A DNA stretch of 64,000 nt from Gammaproteobacteria bacterium. GTDB lineage: Bacteria > Pseudomonadota > Gammaproteobacteria > Steroidobacterales > GCA-2729495. The position numbers and the translations under genes were made by a program. The DNA lies in contig QUBU01000015.1 in the NCBI GenBank assembly GCA_014337915.1, positions 1-64,000 on the forward strand, written 5' to 3'. Positions 25,433-33,656 of the stretch are shown in pieces. Below the pieces are notes generated by a model, which ran no database searches, was not told where the DNA came from, and saw only the letters and a list, made by a program, of their open reading frames with translations. How positions within the stretch are numbered: position 1 is the stretch's first letter; the number at the start of each line of letters is the position of its first letter.

Positions 25433-28030
25433 ATGAGCCAGGCCATCGCCGCCACCTCATCCCCGGGTTCCAGCCTGCGCGTGAAAATCGCCGGCATGGA
25501 CTGCGGCAGCTGCGCCATGACCATCGAGAACAGCATGCGCCAGCTGCCGGGCGTGACCGCGGTATCGGTGAGCTTCACCACCGAATCCATGGAACTGCAG
25601 GGTGCGGCGACTCTGGAACAGGTCGAGCAACGCCTGCGGGAACTCGGCTACCGCCTGCAGGGCGACACGCCGCAGGCGCAGGTACCGCAGACGGAGGCGC
25701 CACGTGGTGCAGCGGGGTTCCTGCGTTTTCTCTGGTCGCAGCGCACGCTGCGGATGGCGCTGGTGGTCGCTGGCCTGGTGTTTGCCGGCATTCCGCTGCT
25801 GGCCCAGGCCCCGTCCCTGCTCGGCTTCGCGGCCCTGGACCTGCTGTTCGCCTGCGCCGTCGTCGTCACTGGCGTGCCGGTGTTCCTCAAGGGACTGCGG
25901 GCGCTGCTGTTCGCGCGGCACATGACCATCGACCTGCTGATGGCGGTGGCGGCGATCGGTGCACTGGGCATCGGCGAGACCGGCGAGGCCGTGACCGTCA
26001 TCCTTCTCTATACGCTCGGCGAAGCACTGGAGGCCTACAGCGCCGAACGCGCCCGCAGCTCGCTGCGCAGCCTGATGTCCCTGCAGCCCCAGGAGGCCAC
26101 CGTGCTCCGCGAACACCGCGGCGGCCATGGGCAGGAGGAGCATCACGATCATCACGGTCATGCAGGCCATGACGAGGAGCACGTACACGCCGGCTGCGAT
26201 CACGACCACGGGCACGGGCATGAGCCTGAGCATGAGCACGATCACGAACACGGCGGCCATGCCCACGCCGCCCATGCGCATGGTCACGCGGAACACCAGC
26301 ACGAAAGGCACGAGCATTCCGGCTGTGGCCATGAGCACCATAACGATCATGGGCACGGGCACGACCATGACCATGACCATGACCATGACCACGATCATGC
26401 CCACGGTGATGCGCATGATCATGGGCCGGCACCGGCTGCAGCAACGGCCCACGACCACTCCGCCGACGACGTCCACTATCACCAGGTCGTGGTGCCGGTC
26501 GCCGAGGTCCAGGTCGGCGAGACGGTTCTGGTGCGACCCGGCCAGCGCATTCCGGTCGATGGCGTGATCATCCGCGGCACTTCTTCGGTCAACCAGGCCG
26601 CTGTGACCGGCGAAAGCATGCCCGTGCCCCGGGCCGCGGGCGATGAGGTGATGGCCGGCACCGTCAACGGCGAGGGTGCGCTCGAGATCCGCGTCAGCCG
26701 CGCGGCAGGTGATGCCACCATCGCGCGTATCGCCCGGCTGGTGGAACAGGCCCAGGCGCAGCGCAGCCCGGCCGAGCGCTTCATCGACCGCTTCGCGCGC
26801 TACTACACGCCGGCGGTGGTGCTGCTCGCCGCGCTGGTGGTGGCCATTCCGGTGATGCTGCTCGGCCAGCCGCTGCTCGACGGCGCCGATGGCAGCCACG
26901 GCTGGCTATACCGCGGCCTCGCGCTGCTGATCATCGCCTGCCCCTGCGCGCTGGTGATCAGCATTCCCGTCACTGTGGTGAGCAGCCTGACCCGGCTCGC
27001 CAACCTCGGGGTGCTGGTGAAGGGCGGCGCCCAGCTCGACCGGCTCGCCGACGTGCGCGCCGTGGCTTTCGACAAGACCGGCACGCTGACTTACGGCCGT
27101 CCGCAGGTCACCGCCGTGCGCGGCGGTGACTGCGATCACCACGAGGACAGCGCGAACGACTGCGAACGCTGCGAGGACGTCGTCGCCCTGGCCGCCAGCG
27201 TCGAGCGTGCCTCCGAGCACCCGGTCGCGCATGCCATCATGGCGGCAGCGTCCTCCCGCCAGATCCAGCACCGCTACCAGGCCTCCGCCGTCATGGCCCA
27301 CGCCGGCCGCGGCATCAGCGGCGAGCTGGGCAATGGCATGAAGGTTGCGGTCGGCAGCGATGCGCTGTTCACGACGCCAGGCGCCATCGAGGCACCGTTG
27401 TCGCAGCGTGCCGCCGGCGCGCGCGACGCCGGCCAGACGGTGATGTTCGTGGCGCGCGACGATGCGGTGGTGGGCTTCATCGGCGTGCAGGACGAGGTCC
27501 GCGACGCCAGCCGCGTCGCACTCGCCGAACTGCAGGCCGCGAACCCGCCGGTCGCAGCCGCCATGCTCACCGGCGACAACCCGCAAGCCGCCGCCCGTGT
27601 CGCCGAGCGCGTCGGCAACATCGCCGAGGTGCGCGCCGGCCTGCTCCCCGAGGACAAGCTGCGCGCCATCGAGGAGCTGCACCAGCGCTACGGCGTGGTC
27701 GCCATGGTCGGCGACGGCATCAACGACGCCCCGGCGCTCGCCCGCGCCGACATCGGCATCGCCATGGGCGCCGGCACCGCCCAGGCGATGGAAACCGCCG
27801 ACGTGGTGCTGATGCAGGACGACCTGTCGCATGTGCCGATGGCCCTGCGCATCGCGCGCCGGTCACGCACGCTGGTAAAGCAGAACATCGCCCTCAGCCT
27901 CGGGCTCAAGCTCGTCGTGCTGTTGCTGGCGGTGCCCGGCATCACCACGCTGTGGATGGCCGTGCTCGCCGACGTCGGCGCCACCATGCTGGTGACGCTC
28001 AACGGCATGCGCGCCCTGCGCGCAAGATGA
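25433..28030 (+). CDS. P1B-type heavy-metal ATPase (Zn/Cd/Pb type) with very large His-rich loop
   Basis: About 865 residues from MSQAIAATSS. An N-terminal HMA domain has GMDCGSCA (Cys pair near 23 and 26). The membrane CPC motif is in IIACPCALVISIP, the phosphorylated Asp is in FDKTGTLTYG (about 547), and SEHPVAHA and GDGINDAPAL are present, so all catalytic motifs are intact. The CPC plus single HMA fit Zn/Cd/Pb exporters. Between membrane helices and actuator domain (about 226-347) is an insertion of roughly 120 residues with about 45 His, mostly DH/GH/EH pairs, far longer than usual and in an unusual place. A second Cys/His cluster (CDHHED, CERC) follows the DKTGT loop. No metal-responsive regulator is adjacent. 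Confidence 0.93.
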   Translation: MSQAIAATSSPGSSLRVKIAGMDCGSCAMTIENSMRQLPGVTAVSVSFTTESMELQGAATLEQVEQRLRELGYRLQGDTPQAQVPQTEAPRGAAGFLRFLWSQRTLRMALVVAGLVFAGIPLLAQAPSLLGFAALDLLFACAVVVTGVPVFLKGLRALLFARHMTIDLLMAVAAIGALGIGETGEAVTVILLYTLGEALEAYSAERARSSLRSLMSLQPQEATVLREHRGGHGQEEHHDHHGHAGHDEEHVHAGCDHDHGHGHEPEHEHDHEHGGHAHAAHAHGHAEHQHERHEHSGCGHEHHNDHGHGHDHDHDHDHDHDHAHGDAHDHGPAPAAATAHDHSADDVHYHQVVVPVAEVQVGETVLVRPGQRIPVDGVIIRGTSSVNQAAVTGESMPVPRAAGDEVMAGTVNGEGALEIRVSRAAGDATIARIARLVEQAQAQRSPAERFIDRFARYYTPAVVLLAALVVAIPVMLLGQPLLDGADGSHGWLYRGLALLIIACPCALVISIPVTVVSSLTRLANLGVLVKGGAQLDRLADVRAVAFDKTGTLTYGRPQVTAVRGGDCDHHEDSANDCERCEDVVALAASVERASEHPVAHAIMAAASSRQIQHRYQASAVMAHAGRGISGELGNGMKVAVGSDALFTTPGAIEAPLSQRAAGARDAGQTVMFVARDDAVVGFIGVQDEVRDASRVALAELQAANPPVAAAMLTGDNPQAAARVAERVGNIAEVRAGLLPEDKLRAIEELHQRYGVVAMVGDGINDAPALARADIGIAMGAGTAQAMETADVVLMQDDLSHVPMALRIARRSRTLVKQNIALSLGLKLVVLLLAVPGITTLWMAVLADVGATMLVTLNGMRALRAR
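26363..26391 (+). repeat. GACCAT hexamer tandem repeat inside the His-rich loop
   Basis: Four perfect GACCAT units and a partial fifth encode Asp-His pairs. Loss or gain of a unit keeps frame and changes His number, so length variation is possible. Confidence 0.8.
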
Positions 28031-28125
28031 CGGTGCCGGTGTTACGGTTACGGAAAGTCCGGGCCGCCTGACGCTGTACTTTCAGCGGGTAACCAACTTT
28101 CCGTAACCGTAACACCGGCACCGTC
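28029..28125. repeat. REP-like inverted repeat after the metal ATPase
   Basis: Two perfect 30-base arms (28029-28058, 28096-28125) surround a 37-base spacer. The left arm begins inside the ATPase stop codon, and the arm contains the palindromic GGTGCC/GGCACC ends plus the GTTACGGTTACGG stretch. It may fold as a hairpin in the ATPase transcript and act as a 3' stabiliser or terminator. Confidence 0.88.
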
Positions 28126-28126
28126 A

Positions 28127-29788
28127 ATGACCCGTAACCGTAACACCGGCACCGTTACACCGGTTTTTCTTGCGCTGGCGCTGGGGGCTGCGGCGATACT
28201 GATGTTCTGGCGCTGGCTCGGTGCCCCGGTGGTGCTACCTGGAGTACCGGGCGGCCGCCTGGACTGCCTGTCCTACACGCCCTTCGAGCCCGGCTCGCGC
28301 ACCACCCGCACGCCGGGCTGGGTGTCGCCGGCGCGTATCGACGCCGACCTGCGCCAGCTGCAGTCATACACGAACTGCCTGCGGGTCTACACGCCCATCG
28401 GCACCACGCCAGACGTCATCCGGGCGGCGGAGAAACTCGGCATGCAGGTGCTGCTGGGTGCCTGGATCGGCTCGAACCTGGAGCAGAACGAGCGCGAGGT
28501 CGCCGCCGCCCTGCAACTGGCGCGCGCGCATCCCGCGACCATCAGCGCCATCGTCGTCGGCAACGAGGTGCTGCTGCGCCGGGAAATGAGCCCCGGAAAA
28601 CTTGCGGAACTGATCCGCGAGGTGCGCGCCGCGAGCCCGGTGCCGGTGGGCTACGCCGACGTGGCGCATTTCATCGACGAGGCACCGGAGGTGGCCAGGG
28701 CCGCCGATCTGCTGCTGATCCATATCCTGCCGTACTGGGACGAGCCGCAGCCGCCGTCGGCCGCTGCCTCGGTTGCGCAGGTATTCCTGGTCCATGACCG
28801 CTTCGTCGCGCACTGGCCCGGCCGCGAGGTGATGATCGGCGAGACCGGCTGGCCATCGGCTGGCCGCCAGCGCGGCCCGGGCCGCCCGACACTGCTCAAC
28901 GAAGCGCGGTTCCTGCGCGGCTTCGCCGCCGAAGCAGCCGCCCGCGGCATCCGCTACAACCTCATCGAGGCCATCGACCAGCCCTGGAAGCGTGCGGCCG
29001 AGGGCACCGTCGGCGGCTACTGGGGCCTGCTCGACGAGTATCGCCAGCCCAAGTTCGCACTGCAGGGCCCGGTCTCCAACCACCCGCGGTGGCGTGGCGA
29101 AGCCGCCGCGACCGGCCTGCTGTTCGCGCTGCTGCTCGCCTCGGGCCTGCCTGTCCGGCCGCGCGCGGCGGGCTGGCTGGCCTGGACCACCGTATCGCTG
29201 GCCGGCGCCTTCGCGCTCGTGTTCCAGTGGGAAGCAGCGCAGGTCACCGCACGCAGCGTCAGCGGCTGGATCGGCGCCGGGCTGGCGGCCGCGGCAACAC
29301 TCGCTGCCGTCGGCTCGCTGCGCGGGATGCTGTCGTCCGATGCCCAGCCTCCCGCGCCGGCCGCCAGCCTCGCGACGGTAACCGCGGCGCTCGCCCGCCC
29401 GCTGGCGCTGCTGCGTGATCCTTCGCTGCGCCTCGGCGCCTTCGCCGGCCTGGTGATGCTGGCAGCTGCATGGATCACGATCATGCTCGCCGTCGAACCG
29501 CGCCATACCGACATCCCCATCGCCGCCTTCGCCCTGCCCGCGCTGGCACTGGCGATCCGCCTGGCCGGGCACGCCGGCAACGACCAGCGGGAAGCCGCAT
29601 GGCTGGCCGTGATGCTGCTGAGCTGCGGGCTCTGGCAACTGGAGCCCACGAACCCCGAGTCGCTCGCCTGGTTCGCGGTCTGCCTGCTGCTGGCGCTGCC
29701 CTGGGGCGGCGCGCTGTGCCAGGAAGTGGCGCGACTCGGCCACGGTGCACCGGTGCCTTGCGGCGCCGGCGCGAACACTAGGCGCTGA
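28127..29788 (+). CDS. GH17-like beta-1,3-glucan-active protein with C-terminal membrane helices
   Basis: 553 residues from the upstream ATG. A first hydrophobic segment (VFLALALGAAAILMFW) is followed by a GH17-like TIM-barrel (about 40-310): the acid/base Glu is seen in VVGNEVL and the nucleophile in IGETGWPS, with RVYTP early. The C-terminal 220 residues form about six membrane helices. Bacterial GH17 proteins with membrane parts act on or branch beta-1,3/1,6-glucans. The first codons lie inside a REP-like repeat, so the true start may be further in; an ATG before FWRWLGAP (28202) is one option. The 3' end overlaps a convergent gene by 11 bases. Confidence 0.82.
   Translation: MTRNRNTGTVTPVFLALALGAAAILMFWRWLGAPVVLPGVPGGRLDCLSYTPFEPGSRTTRTPGWVSPARIDADLRQLQSYTNCLRVYTPIGTTPDVIRAAEKLGMQVLLGAWIGSNLEQNEREVAAALQLARAHPATISAIVVGNEVLLRREMSPGKLAELIREVRAASPVPVGYADVAHFIDEAPEVARAADLLLIHILPYWDEPQPPSAAASVAQVFLVHDRFVAHWPGREVMIGETGWPSAGRQRGPGRPTLLNEARFLRGFAAEAAARGIRYNLIEAIDQPWKRAAEGTVGGYWGLLDEYRQPKFALQGPVSNHPRWRGEAAATGLLFALLLASGLPVRPRAAGWLAWTTVSLAGAFALVFQWEAAQVTARSVSGWIGAGLAAAATLAAVGSLRGMLSSDAQPPAPAASLATVTAALARPLALLRDPSLRLGAFAGLVMLAAAWITIMLAVEPRHTDIPIAAFALPALALAIRLAGHAGNDQREAAWLAVMLLSCGLWQLEPTNPESLAWFAVCLLLALPWGGALCQEVARLGHGAPVPCGAGANTRR
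28132..28155 (+). repeat. Third REP-like copy at the start of the GH17-like gene
   Basis: CCGTAACCGTAACACCGGCA and the next four bases repeat the right arm of the neighbouring inverted repeat in the same orientation. In the frame of the following gene this copy would encode most of its first nine residues. Confidence 0.85.
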
Positions 29789-30185
29789 ACTCGCGCGGGT
29801 CCGGCGGCTCCTCCCCGATCCGCGGCAGGCGCAGCAGCGCCGCCAGCACGGCCGGGACCGACCAGGCGGGGTCGTAGAGGTACAGGCCGGCGCCACCGAC
29901 GAAGAGCGCGGCGGCCGCGAATCCCGCGGCGGTACGGCGCCGCGTAAACCAGGCCAGCACCGCGAGCGCCAAACCCGCCTGGCCGTAGTGGGGCGGGAAC
30001 GTCAGCACGATCAGCGCATCACGGACCGCGCACAACGCCGGCGGGGCCGCCGCTTCGCACAGCGTGTGCAGCGACTGCGGCTCGATCACCATGAACCTCG
30101 CGGCCCACCCGAGATAGCTGCCCGCCGCCAGCAGCAGCAGCCCGAACAGCGGGGCGAAGGGTTGCAGGCGCGGCGCGCGGCTCAT
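29778..30185 (-). CDS. Small four-helix membrane protein, function unknown
   Basis: About 135 residues from MSRAPRLQPFAP; an upstream ATG in frame would run through the inverted repeat and is less likely. There are four hydrophobic segments (FGLLLLAAGSYLGWAA, the region around PHYGQAGLALAVLAWF, TAAGFAAAALFVGGAG and the C-terminal AVLAALL). I recognise no family. The stop region overlaps the end of the GH17-like gene. It is divergent from a DUF4345-like membrane protein across a cruciform-forming repeat. Confidence 0.6.
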   Translation of the reverse strand: MSRAPRLQPFAPLFGLLLLAAGSYLGWAARFMVIEPQSLHTLCEAAAPPALCAVRDALIVLTFPPHYGQAGLALAVLAWFTRRRTAAGFAAAALFVGGAGLYLYDPAWSVPAVLAALLRLPRIGEEPPDPREFSA

Positions 30186-30188
30186 GGC

Positions 30189-30235
30189 GGCATTGTAGTG
30201 CCGGCGGCGTTCCGCGCCGCGGGCACTACAATGCC
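30189..30235. repeat. Perfect 14-base inverted repeat in a divergent promoter region
   Basis: GGCATTGTAGTGCC (30189-30202) and GGCACTACAATGCC (30222-30235) flank a spacer that itself contains GCGGCG/CGCCGC arms, so the whole can extrude as a cruciform. It begins four bases upstream of the leftward start codon and ends 30 bases before the rightward one. It could be an operator serving both genes or a small repeat element. Confidence 0.7.
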
Positions 30236-30265
30236 TGACCATCGAGCTGCCGCGGAAAACCGAAC

Positions 30266-30667
30266 ATGGAAAGCACACGTCTCTGGTTCGCCCGCCTGGT
30301 CATGGCCTACGCGCTGCTGATCTTCAGCTTTGGCAGCTGGCTCTACATCGCCGAGCCACTGGAACACATCGCGCACTTCGGCATCGGCGCTTCCGGCGCC
30401 CCGGAGTCCGTCAACTTCCTGCGCGCCGGGCCGGGTGCGCTGTTCCTGTCGATGGCGCTGTTCGCCGCCGGCGGCCTGCTGCGGCCTGCATGGCTGCGCC
30501 AGTGCCTGCTGGTGCTGGTGATCATCAATGCCTGCGTGGTCGCGGTGCGCCTGCTCGGCATCGGCCTCGAGGGCATCACGCCGGTCCAGCTCTCGGAGCT
30601 GCGCAACGAGGGGCTCTCCTGGCTGCTGTTCCTCGGTGCCCTGCTGGCCTGCCCGTCCGCCCGCTGA
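30266..30667 (+). CDS. DUF4345-like four-helix membrane protein
   Basis: 133 residues with four membrane segments (VMAYALLIFSFGSWLYI, PGALFLSMALFAAGGLL, CLLVLVIINACVVAVRLLG, LSWLLFLGALLACP). The HFGIGASGAPESVNFLRAG loop after helix 1 and the overall size match the DUF4345 group of small inner-membrane proteins with no known function. It lies 63 bases upstream of the glutathione transferase gene on the same strand and may be co-transcribed. Confidence 0.68.
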   Translation: MESTRLWFARLVMAYALLIFSFGSWLYIAEPLEHIAHFGIGASGAPESVNFLRAGPGALFLSMALFAAGGLLRPAWLRQCLLVLVIINACVVAVRLLGIGLEGITPVQLSELRNEGLSWLLFLGALLACPSAR

Positions 30668-30730
30668 GGCCAGGCCTTGAAACATGCAGCGCCAGCCCCC
30701 ATCTGAGCTGCAGTCGGAAAGGAGAACAAT

Positions 30731-31336
30731 ATGAAGCTCTACTACAGCCCCGGCGCCTGCTCGCTGGCCTCGCACATTGCCCTGCTCGAGGCCGGCCTGC
30801 CCTTCGAAGCGGTCAGGGTCGGCCGCGACAAGAAGACGGCCGACGGCAACGACTTCAACGTCATCAACCCCAAGGGCTACGTGCCCGCCCTGGCATTGGA
30901 CGACGGCCAGCTGCTCACCGAGGGCACGGCGGTGCTGCAATACATCGCCGACCGCAATCCGGCCTCGGGCCTGGCACCGCCCGCCGGTGACCTGCAGCGC
31001 TACCGGCTGCTGGAATGGCTGGGCTACATCAACTCCGAGATCCACAAGAACTTCTCGCCGTTCTTCAATCCGGCCGCCACGGCGCAGATGAAGGACATGG
31101 CGAAGGCGAACCTGCAGCGGCGCCTGGCCTACGCCGAGCAGGCGCTGGGCGACAAGCCCTTCCTCCTCGGCGAGCGCTTCACGGTCGCCGATGCCTATCT
31201 GTTCACCATCCTCGGCTGGGGCCCGGCCGCCGGTGTCGACATTGGCCAGTGGCCGGGACTCAAGGCGCTGCACGCTCGCGTCGGTGCGCGGCCGAAGGTC
31301 CAGGCGGCGATGAAGGCCGAGGGACTGGCGAAGTAA
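30731..31336 (+). CDS. Glutathione S-transferase, beta class
   Basis: 201 residues, full length. The thioredoxin-like N-terminal domain starts MKLYYSPGACSLASHIALLE, with the beta-class Cys10 in GACSL. NPKGYVPALALDDG carries the cis-Pro and TEGTAVLQYIAD the glutathione gamma-Glu site. The helical C-terminal domain has the FTVADAYLFTILGW motif. It conjugates glutathione to electrophiles in the cytoplasm. A GGAGAA-type ribosome site lies just upstream. A strong hairpin follows the stop. Confidence 0.93.
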   Translation: MKLYYSPGACSLASHIALLEAGLPFEAVRVGRDKKTADGNDFNVINPKGYVPALALDDGQLLTEGTAVLQYIADRNPASGLAPPAGDLQRYRLLEWLGYINSEIHKNFSPFFNPAATAQMKDMAKANLQRRLAYAEQALGDKPFLLGERFTVADAYLFTILGWGPAAGVDIGQWPGLKALHARVGARPKVQAAMKAEGLAK

Positions 31337-31349
31337 CTCTGGAACATCC

Positions 31350-31377
31350 GGCCGGCCAGGCAAGCGCCTGGCCGGCC
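31350..31377. terminator. Twelve-base-pair hairpin between convergent genes
   Basis: GGCCGGCCAGGC and its exact reverse complement are separated by AAGC, 14 bases after the glutathione transferase stop and 17 bases before the end of the convergent gene. There is no U-tract, so it may act by blocking read-through rather than as a classical intrinsic terminator. Confidence 0.6.
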
Positions 31378-31393
31378 CGCGATCAGGTCGGGA

Positions 31394-32116
31394 TCAGGCG
31401 ACTGGCTGCGCGTCGCCGCGCCGGCGCCTCGCCCAGCGCATCAGGACTGCACCGGCAGGCAGCAGCCAGATGGCGCCCGGTGCGGGTACGGCCGTCTGGA
31501 TCGCACCGACGGCATCGATATCGGCACCCTGCGGGCTGGTCTCCGGATCACCCGTGACGACATCGGTGATGCGCACGTAGGTGAAGAGATCCGTGGTACC
31601 GAAGCCCAGCCGGTCGATGTCGAACCCGTAGGTGAAGACACCGATGCTGCCACCGGCTCCACCGGTGATGCTGCCGACGTTGAACCAGGTGTTGCCATCG
31701 CTGCTGATGTCCAGCGTCGTGGCCTCGGACACGCCGACCTCCACCAGGTACAGATCGTCGAAACCGTCGCCGGTGCCGGTCACGCTGCCCGATGCGCTGC
31801 TGCCGGACAACAGGTTGTCCGTGAACCGCAGCACCAGCACGCCGGCATCACCCAGCGAGGTGAACTTGCAGTTCGTCGTGCTGGGTGCGCTGAAACAGGC
31901 CAGGCCGTTGGTCGTGTTCACGTCTGGCACGCCCAGCGCATTGTTGGCATCGAGGAATGCCGCGGCTGGACCCGCGCCGGGCGTGAAGCTCACCACCTGG
32001 TCAGCAAATGAAGCCGCACCCTGCGGGAAGTCGACGCCGTTGTAGATCGCCGCTGGCGCTGGCGCGACGGCCAGCAGGGGGGACAGGAACGCAAATACGC
32101 GAGCGAGGTTTTTCAT
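31394..32116 (-). CDS. PEP-CTERM-type exported protein (VPAPGA tail), function unknown
   Basis: 240 residues. The signal peptide (FAFLSPLLAVAPAPA) ends near AIYNGV. The body is rich in Gly, Ser, Thr and Asp and contains SFTPGAGPAAAFLDANNALG and a QGADIDAVGAIQT segment, common just before the tail in PEP-CTERM exoproteins of this discoidin- or jelly-roll-like group. The last 31 residues show VPAPGAIW, a hydrophobic helix and RWARRRR, the exosortase sorting signal. AAGGAG lies before the start. No exosortase gene is in the window, so it must be encoded elsewhere. Confidence 0.85.
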   Translation of the reverse strand: MKNLARVFAFLSPLLAVAPAPAAIYNGVDFPQGAASFADQVVSFTPGAGPAAAFLDANNALGVPDVNTTNGLACFSAPSTTNCKFTSLGDAGVLVLRFTDNLLSGSSASGSVTGTGDGFDDLYLVEVGVSEATTLDISSDGNTWFNVGSITGGAGGSIGVFTYGFDIDRLGFGTTDLFTYVRITDVVTGDPETSPQGADIDAVGAIQTAVPAPGAIWLLPAGAVLMRWARRRRGDAQPVA

Positions 32117-32128
32117 CGTTATTCTCCT

Positions 32129-32150
32129 TCGCGATCGCGATTTGAGTATA
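32129..32150 (-). promoter_or_regulatory. Promoter -10 with 12-base palindrome before the PEP-CTERM-type gene
   Basis: On the minus strand TATACT (32150-32145) is a good -10 element; four bases downstream sits the perfect palindrome TCGCGATCGCGA (32129-32140), over the transcript start and just before the ribosome site. I see no convincing -35. The palindrome could be an operator. Confidence 0.5.
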
Positions 32151-32234
32151 CGCCCGGCGTTCCGGCCGGCAATGCCCCCGTCGGCCCGGCGGCAGGGGCG
32201 CCCGGCGCTATTGCGCTGCAGCGCCGCTGGCCGC

Positions 32235-33599
32235 CTACAGTGTCTGCTTATATAGCTTCCCGTCCTTCATGATCAGCCTGACGTTTTTCGCCGGGTCCTC
32301 CAGCAGCCGCACGTCCGCCAGCGGATCGCCCTCCACCACCAGCAGGTCGGCGTAGGCCCCCTCCCGGATGACGCCCAGCGGCCCTTCCTGGTACGGATTG
32401 CGCGGCCCGGTCAGCGCCAGCAGCTTCGCGTTGATGCTGGTCGCCTGCTTCAGGATCTCCAGCGAAGTGAACCAGCGCAGCCGGTAACCGAATTCGCTGG
32501 GACCGGCCTCGTAGGCGCGCATCGAGCCGAAGGCATCGGTGCCGAAGGCCACCGGGATACCGAGCTTCTTCGCATTGCCCATCAGGTTGTCGACACCGGC
32601 GATCACCTGCGCGCCCTTGCGGCCACGCTCGGTGTCGGCGGCCCGCGCGGCATAGCGGCGCGCGGCGCCGAAGGACTGCGAGGAGAGGTAGGCGCCCTCG
32701 GCCTTGATGCGCTTCAGCGTCGCCTCGGAGATCAGGTGCCCGTGCTCGATGACCTTGACGCCGGCATCGAGCGCGCGGTTGACCGCGGCGTCGGTGTAGG
32801 CATGCACCGCCACGTAGGTGCCCCAGTCGGCGGCCGACTCCACCGCCGCGCGCATTTCCTCGAGGCTGAACTGCGTGGTGTCGATGGGATCGTACTGCGA
32901 GGAGATGCCGCCGCCCGCCATCATCTTGATGGCCGTCGCGCCCTGGCGCAGCGACTCGCGCACCGCGCGACGCACCTCGGCCGGACCATCGGCGAGTAGC
33001 GCATAGCGGTGCTCGAAGGCATCGGGCACGCCGCCGCCATTCGGATGGCGCTCGGTCAGGTCGCGGAAATCCCCATGGCCGCTGGTCTGCGAAATGAAGG
33101 CCGCCGAGGTGTACACCCGCGGCCCCTCGGCGATGCCCTCGGCGATCGCCCGCGCCAGTCCCTGCGAGGGGCCGCCGAGGTCACGCACCGTGGTCCAGCC
33201 ATGCATCAGCACGATGCGCGCGGCCTGCAGCGATAGTGCATCGACGTAGCCCGGGTCCTCGCGGAACGGCCGGTCCATGGGCAGTGCCAGGTGGGTGTGC
33301 GCATCGATGATGCCCGGCATCAGCAGGCGGCCGCCGCCGTCGATGACGGTGGCCCCGGCCGGCGCCTCGATCGCGGCGGCGATGCGGCGGATCAGGTGCC
33401 CCTCGACCAGCACGCTCTGCCCGGGCGTGGCGCGATCGGCGACACCGTCCCAGACGCTGACATTGCGGATCAGCACTGCCGGCGGCGGCGCCTCCGCGGC
33501 GGGCGGTGCGCCGCCCGGGCGCCCCTGAGCGCCGGCCACGGCACTGGCCAGCAGGGCCGCGAGGCCCGCGGCGACGACGGTCAACGATGATCTGCACAT
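32235..33599 (-). CDS. Exported metal-dependent amidohydrolase (imidazolonepropionase-like)
   Basis: About 454 residues. Of two start codons six bases apart, the inner ATG has GGAGG at eight bases, while the outer has it at two, so MCRSSLTVVAAG is chosen. A signal peptide ends near AGA-QGR. The beta-sandwich part and TIM-barrel follow: GIIDAHTHLALP holds the first metal His pair, and AVHAYTDAAVNRALDAG, KVIEHGHLI and AFGTDAFG carry further ligands. Members of this secreted subgroup often hydrolyse dipeptides or cyclic imides such as Xaa-Arg or prolidase-type substrates. It seems to be monocistronic. The exact substrate is unknown. Confidence 0.88.
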   Translation of the reverse strand: MCRSSLTVVAAGLAALLASAVAGAQGRPGGAPPAAEAPPPAVLIRNVSVWDGVADRATPGQSVLVEGHLIRRIAAAIEAPAGATVIDGGGRLLMPGIIDAHTHLALPMDRPFREDPGYVDALSLQAARIVLMHGWTTVRDLGGPSQGLARAIAEGIAEGPRVYTSAAFISQTSGHGDFRDLTERHPNGGGVPDAFEHRYALLADGPAEVRRAVRESLRQGATAIKMMAGGGISSQYDPIDTTQFSLEEMRAAVESAADWGTYVAVHAYTDAAVNRALDAGVKVIEHGHLISEATLKRIKAEGAYLSSQSFGAARRYAARAADTERGRKGAQVIAGVDNLMGNAKKLGIPVAFGTDAFGSMRAYEAGPSEFGYRLRWFTSLEILKQATSINAKLLALTGPRNPYQEGPLGVIREGAYADLLVVEGDPLADVRLLEDPAKNVRLIMKDGKLYKQTL

Positions 33600-33656
33600 G
33601 GCCATGTCCTCCAGGATTTCCGCGCAGTGTACGGGTAGCCGGTGGCTGGCGCCCGG

